Source of the DNA: Candidatus Babeliales bacterium
Lineage (GTDB): Bacteria > Babelota > Babeliae > Babelales > JACPOV01
Length of the DNA: 9,007 bases
NCBI GenBank assembly: GCA_020050475.1
Contig: JAGVKP010000100.1
Location: forward strand, 1 to 9,007
Reading direction: 5' to 3'
Both the position numbers and the translations under genes were made by a program. Under the pieces are notes generated by a model. It searched no databases, was not told the DNA's origin, and was given only the letters and a program-made list of their open reading frames with translations. This document shows positions 6,213-9,007 of the stretch, piece after piece; within the stretch, counting starts at the first letter, position 1; every line of letters starts with the position of its first letter.

Positions 6213-7973
6213 ATGAAAAAAATTATTTTAATCGCAATACCATTCTTTTTTATATTTTGGCTTGATGCGGTTACGGCTGTTCTTGAAAAAAAAGAAAAAT
6301 TTAATTTTGATCCGGCCGTCTGTCAGCGCCTTTCTGATGCCGAGCTTGCAAAGTTATGCAAAAAAAATAGTGTCAATCTGATTGGTATTACTAAAGAGCA
6401 GTTTGAACGATTTGTGGCATATGCAAGTACGCAAGAACCGTTTGATGCACTAAAAAACTTTTCAGATCTTCCCATTTTTTTTTCAATTGCGCAGCAGTTA
6501 AAATTATCATCTTTGCAGGAGGAGATAATTAATGCTCTGGTCGACTATTTTCAAAACAGTATCGTTTTAAAAGAGTATCAAGACGACCCTTATTTGATTA
6601 TGCTTGCGCCACTCAAAGAAGAGTTACTTGCAAAGGTCGTTAGTAGACTCGTTGCAACCAATCAGCTCACGCGCGATATTTTTAGATTTGTCCCATTTCG
6701 ACTGACCCCAATTCAATTGGGTGAAGATTTATCGCTTTATTTTGTCAATGCTGCTTTTGATCCTGCAGGTAAATTACTGGCATTCGTCGAAGAAGTTGGG
6801 TCGATTGTCGTCATTGATACGAATGATGGCTCAGTAAAATATCACCTGAAGGTTGAACGCGAAGATATGCCGCATATGGTTGGTGCGCCGCTTGTTTTTT
6901 TTAGTCCGACAGGAGATAGGATAGTACGCGCAACTGAATCAGGTGTGCTTTATGCATGGGAAACAGCAACTGGCAGATTGATAAAAAAAATTAACTACAA
7001 TAAGCAGATTGTCGCAGCGGCTTTTTTTAAGTCTGGCGCACAGCTGCTTGCGGCAGATGAAGATAATACACTCATTATTTTTGATTGGAAAACAGGCAAC
7101 ATTAAAGCCGCTCGTACTATTTCAAAAAAACCGGTAATCAAGCAAGAAGAATCAGCCTTTGGTGATATCTCACTTAAAGAGATCAAGAATATTATTACGC
7201 ACGTTGCCATCGATAGACGGGGCGCCTTTGCAGCGATTGCTTTTTACGATACGACGATTGAAATCTGGAGTATGGGCACGCTTGAAAAAGTTGCTTCAAT
7301 TGATACGAAAGATGATATTGTATTTATGGATTTTATCGGTTCGCAGCTTGAGCTGGTTACCAAGCCGGCAGATTTGGCAACGGCGCTCAAAAATATTGTT
7401 ACGCCGGTAGATGTTACCATTACGCGTGCGGTGTATGAACTGAATCCGTCAGGTCAACCAGAGTTGAAAGAGAGCCGCGCGATTAAAACAAAAATGGTTG
7501 AAAATGCGCTTTCATATGATCAAAAAAGAAAACGATGCGTGCTCCTGGGGAGCAATTTCGCTACCGAATTATGGAATCTTGAAACCGGCGAAAAAATTGC
7601 AACACTTGGTACCTCGATCGAAGGGGTGCCGCTTGCATTAAATCCGGTAAAGGATCAGCTGCTTTCTATGCAGATCGGTCAGCAGATGAATTTAGTCGAT
7701 TTGAGTGAATTAGGAACAATAAAAAACGAGCTTGAAAAATTAAATTTTACCCAAGCAATTTTTTTGCAAATCGTGGCGCATGAAGTAGCCGCGTATCGCT
7801 CGGTACCTCTCGATAAAGCTCCATGGAAAACGATGATGAATAGTTTTTCACTGTCGTCATTGCGCGAGGCAATCCGTCAGTATGCGACCGTCCCGTGGTG
7901 GAAAAAACCGACACAAAAATTTATTGATACGGTAAATCGGTTCTTTAGCGGAGCACCCGGAGCAGAAAAATAA
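6213..7973 (+). CDS. Exported WD40-repeat (beta-propeller) protein with BTB-like N-terminal helices
   Basis: The product is 586 aa. Residues 1-22 form a signal peptide (K-K then a long hydrophobic core, cleavage after V-T-A). Residues 55-115 run as G-I-T-K-E-Q-F-E-R-F-V-A-Y-A, then D-L-P-I-F-F-S-I-A-Q-Q-L-K-L-S-S-L. This resembles the second half of a BTB/Skp1 fold (a helix at the f-x-x-x-L-x-Y position, then D-L-x-x-x-A-x-x-L-x-L-x-x-L); it is only a resemblance. Residues 175-500 contain about six WD40-type blades, recognised by F-(D/S)-P-x-G-x-x-L/I and a later aromatic-D/E then T-G; clear ones start near 178, 227, 267, 328, 431 and 471, with degenerate sequence at 370-425. The C-terminal 80 residues are helical and unassigned. 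WD40 propellers are binding platforms. AAGGTGA (6202-6208) supports the start. The role is unknown; it may be an envelope or host-facing scaffold. Confidence 0.8.
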   Translation: MKKIILIAIPFFFIFWLDAVTAVLEKKEKFNFDPAVCQRLSDAELAKLCKKNSVNLIGITKEQFERFVAYASTQEPFDALKNFSDLPIFFSIAQQLKLSSLQEEIINALVDYFQNSIVLKEYQDDPYLIMLAPLKEELLAKVVSRLVATNQLTRDIFRFVPFRLTPIQLGEDLSLYFVNAAFDPAGKLLAFVEEVGSIVVIDTNDGSVKYHLKVEREDMPHMVGAPLVFFSPTGDRIVRATESGVLYAWETATGRLIKKINYNKQIVAAAFFKSGAQLLAADEDNTLIIFDWKTGNIKAARTISKKPVIKQEESAFGDISLKEIKNIITHVAIDRRGAFAAIAFYDTTIEIWSMGTLEKVASIDTKDDIVFMDFIGSQLELVTKPADLATALKNIVTPVDVTITRAVYELNPSGQPELKESRAIKTKMVENALSYDQKRKRCVLLGSNFATELWNLETGEKIATLGTSIEGVPLALNPVKDQLLSMQIGQQMNLVDLSELGTIKNELEKLNFTQAIFLQIVAHEVAAYRSVPLDKAPWKTMMNSFSLSSLREAIRQYATVPWWKKPTQKFIDTVNRFFSGAPGAEK

Positions 7974-7988
7974 AGCGAGTTATTTTTT
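7966..7988. terminator. AT-only hairpin shared by convergent genes (weak terminator candidate)
   Basis: AAAAATAA (7966-7973) pairs with TTATTTTT (7980-7987) around an AGCGAG loop. The stem spans the end of both convergent genes and includes both stop codons. It is symmetrical and could act in both directions, but an A-T-only stem is weak and only one further T follows. Confidence 0.25.
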
Positions 7989-8723
7989 GGATAGTTGGTA
8001 GTAAATAGATGCGAGAGTGCCGATTGTTGCTGCGCAAAGGGTAGGAATTGTTTTCCAATTCGGTACATATGAATAGGTGAGGCGGTACACGTGTTGATTA
8101 GTTTTTCCGTTATCAGCATTCATTTTTTTTGTATCCTTCAAGATCTCACGAATCTGAAGTTTGCGAAAACTGAATGCTTCTTTTTCAAGAATTGTTGAAA
8201 TAGTCCCATTTTCATCTTCACTTTCTTTGACTAACTGATAGGTGTTTGAAATATCTTTTTTTGAAGATTTTATAGCTATTGGTTGATCGAGTTTATACTT
8301 GCTAAGTATCTCTTTTTTAAGCTTATACAGTTTTTTTTCGATAACCGACAATTTTTCATTTTCTATGGATTCTTTAGCAAAGGAAATAGTGCCAAGGTCT
8401 TTTTTAAAAGTGACTTGTATTGCAGGAGTACTCTTTTCTGTGCCCTTAAGTGTAAGGGAGTAACTATTAATTCCCGTATTTGGTACTACGGTTGTGTCTT
8501 TATGAATAACAATATACTCTGTTCCCGGATCAAAAAAATCAGAGGTATTCCAAATATTTATAAGTTGACCAACTTTTACCGCTTTTGCTTTGTTAAATTC
8601 TCGTCTTTGATTGCATTTCCAAAGCATCGAAAATGGATGCTCGCCGGGAAGATATATAGGCTCTTTTTTAACTGCTGAAAGTGCATTTGCCAAAAAAAGA
8701 GATAAAACGAGAAGTGTGCGCAT
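7980..8723 (-). CDS. Exported protein of unknown function with C-terminal membrane anchor
   Basis: The product is 247 aa; I do not recognise the family. Residues 1-17 are a clear signal peptide (M-R-T then a Leu-rich core, cleavage after A-L-S-A). Residues 50-115 look like a beta-rich domain with alternating strands (E-Y-I-V-I-H-K, S-Y-S-L-T-L-K, A-I-Q-V-T-F). Residues 120-145 form a Lys/Glu-rich amphipathic helix with coiled-coil potential (E-K-L-S-V-I-E-K-K-L-Y-K-L-K-K-E). Residues 224-242 form a membrane helix, leaving only Q-L-S-K-K at the end, so the protein should be held in the inner membrane by its C-terminus with the bulk in the periplasm. The ATG at 8723 is supported by the signal peptide, although the Shine-Dalgarno is weak. 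A good promoter lies upstream. The gene converges on the WD40 gene with 6 bp between the stop codons. Confidence 0.7.
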   Translation of the reverse strand: MRTLLVLSLFLANALSAVKKEPIYLPGEHPFSMLWKCNQRREFNKAKAVKVGQLINIWNTSDFFDPGTEYIVIHKDTTVVPNTGINSYSLTLKGTEKSTPAIQVTFKKDLGTISFAKESIENEKLSVIEKKLYKLKKEILSKYKLDQPIAIKSSKKDISNTYQLVKESEDENGTISTILEKEAFSFRKLQIREILKDTKKMNADNGKTNQHVYRLTYSYVPNWKTIPTLCAATIGTLASIYYQLSKK

Positions 8724-8761
8724 GGTTGTACTCAGTTGAATTCTAGTAAAGCACCTTTATA

Positions 8762-8790
8762 ATTCTATCTGAAAATTCTAAAATAGGCAA
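8762..8790 (-). promoter_or_regulatory. Promoter of the tail-anchored envelope gene
   Basis: Read on the minus strand, TTGCCT (8790-8785; four of six) and TAGAAT (8767-8762; five of six) are exactly 17 nt apart. A start near 8755 gives a leader of about 30 nt. The promoter begins just after the upstream PBP stop codon, so this gene can be expressed separately from that gene. Confidence 0.5.
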
Positions 8791-8796
8791 TTGGTG

Positions 8797-9007
8797 TCAG
8801 AGTGCTTTTTCGTGCAGAATGCACTGCTCGGCGATCTTTTCAAAAAGCGGAACGGCGACCGCTGATGCATAGAGCATGCTGTGCGGATTAGGGACTTCTT
8901 TGACGAACGTGACGATTACGCGTGAATAGTCGCCTTTTTCAATAATCCCGGCGAAGGTATAGGTGTTGTGCTGGGTGCTATAGTGGCCATCGATAACCAT
9001 ATTTGCC
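8797..9007 (-). CDS. Penicillin-binding protein transpeptidase, C-terminal end (partial)
   Basis: The last 70 residues of a protein that continues beyond the right edge; the frame stays open past the ATG at 9000, so that ATG is not a start. The sequence fits the final part of a class B PBP transpeptidase domain (FtsI/PBP2 type). A-N-M-V-I-D-G-H-Y is followed by Y-T-F-A-G-I-I-E-K-G-D-Y-S-R-V-I-V-T-F-V, the place where these enzymes have S-F-V-G-F-x-P and then two hydrophobic strands. It ends in A-V-A-V-P-L-F-E-K-I-A-E-Q, equivalent to A-A-P-V-F-x-x-I-A. The catalytic K-T-G motif should lie just outside the window. These enzymes cross-link peptidoglycan in the periplasm during division or elongation. 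No terminator was found after the stop. Confidence 0.78.
   Translation of the reverse strand, partial: ANMVIDGHYSTQHNTYTFAGIIEKGDYSRVIVTFVKEVPNPHSMLYASAVAVPLFEKIAEQCILHEKAL

Noticed and set aside
8283..8678. 131-aa plus-strand frame opposite the 247-aa gene
   Set aside because: Its Phe/Cys-rich composition is typical of an antisense shadow, while the minus-strand frame has a signal peptide, a membrane anchor and a promoter.
8812..8824. GTGCA/TGCAC hairpin near the PBP stop as a terminator
   Set aside because: It lies inside the coding sequence and, read in the gene's direction, is followed by an A-run instead of a T-run.

Overview
The window is bacterial, moderately AT-rich, and uses the standard code (TGA serves as a stop). 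It carries housekeeping genes (ribulose-phosphate epimerase, groES-groEL, the end of a penicillin-binding protein) next to eukaryotic-like or host-interaction-like genes (an ankyrin-repeat protein, a caspase-fold protease candidate, a WD40 protein with a BTB-like N-terminus). Several products have signal peptides. This mix fits a Gram-negative, host-associated or intracellular lineage; Candidatus Dependentiae (TM6) is my best guess, from gene content only.

Layout, left to right. (1) 1-1110, plus: 3' part of an ankyrin-repeat gene that continues upstream of the window. (2) 1107-1772, minus: rpe, converging on the ankyrin gene with overlapping stop codons. (3) 1834-2229, plus: a small VOC/glyoxalase-fold gene, divergent from rpe, followed by a likely hairpin terminator. 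(4) 2307-4524: a compact groES-groEL operon with its own sigma70-like promoter, a long leader, no visible CIRCE operator, and a strong terminator. (5) 4557-6069: a two-gene unit overlapping by 17 bp. The first gene encodes a probable exported clan CD (caspase/metacaspase-fold) cysteine protease with a His205/Cys245 dyad; the second encodes a small protein with a signal peptide and one C-terminal membrane segment. (6) 6213-7973: an exported WD40-repeat protein with its own promoter. (7) 7980-8723, minus: an unrecognised protein with a signal peptide and a C-terminal membrane anchor, with a good promoter. (8) 8797-9007, minus: the C-terminal end of a penicillin-binding transpeptidase.

The most distinctive part is 4557-8723. 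It encodes four consecutive exported or membrane-associated proteins: a caspase-like protease, its overlapping membrane partner, a beta-propeller protein and a tail-anchored envelope protein. The first two probably act together because they overlap and appear translationally coupled. A link to the WD40 and 247-aa genes is proximity only. No tRNA, rRNA, insertion sequence, CRISPR array or origin was seen.
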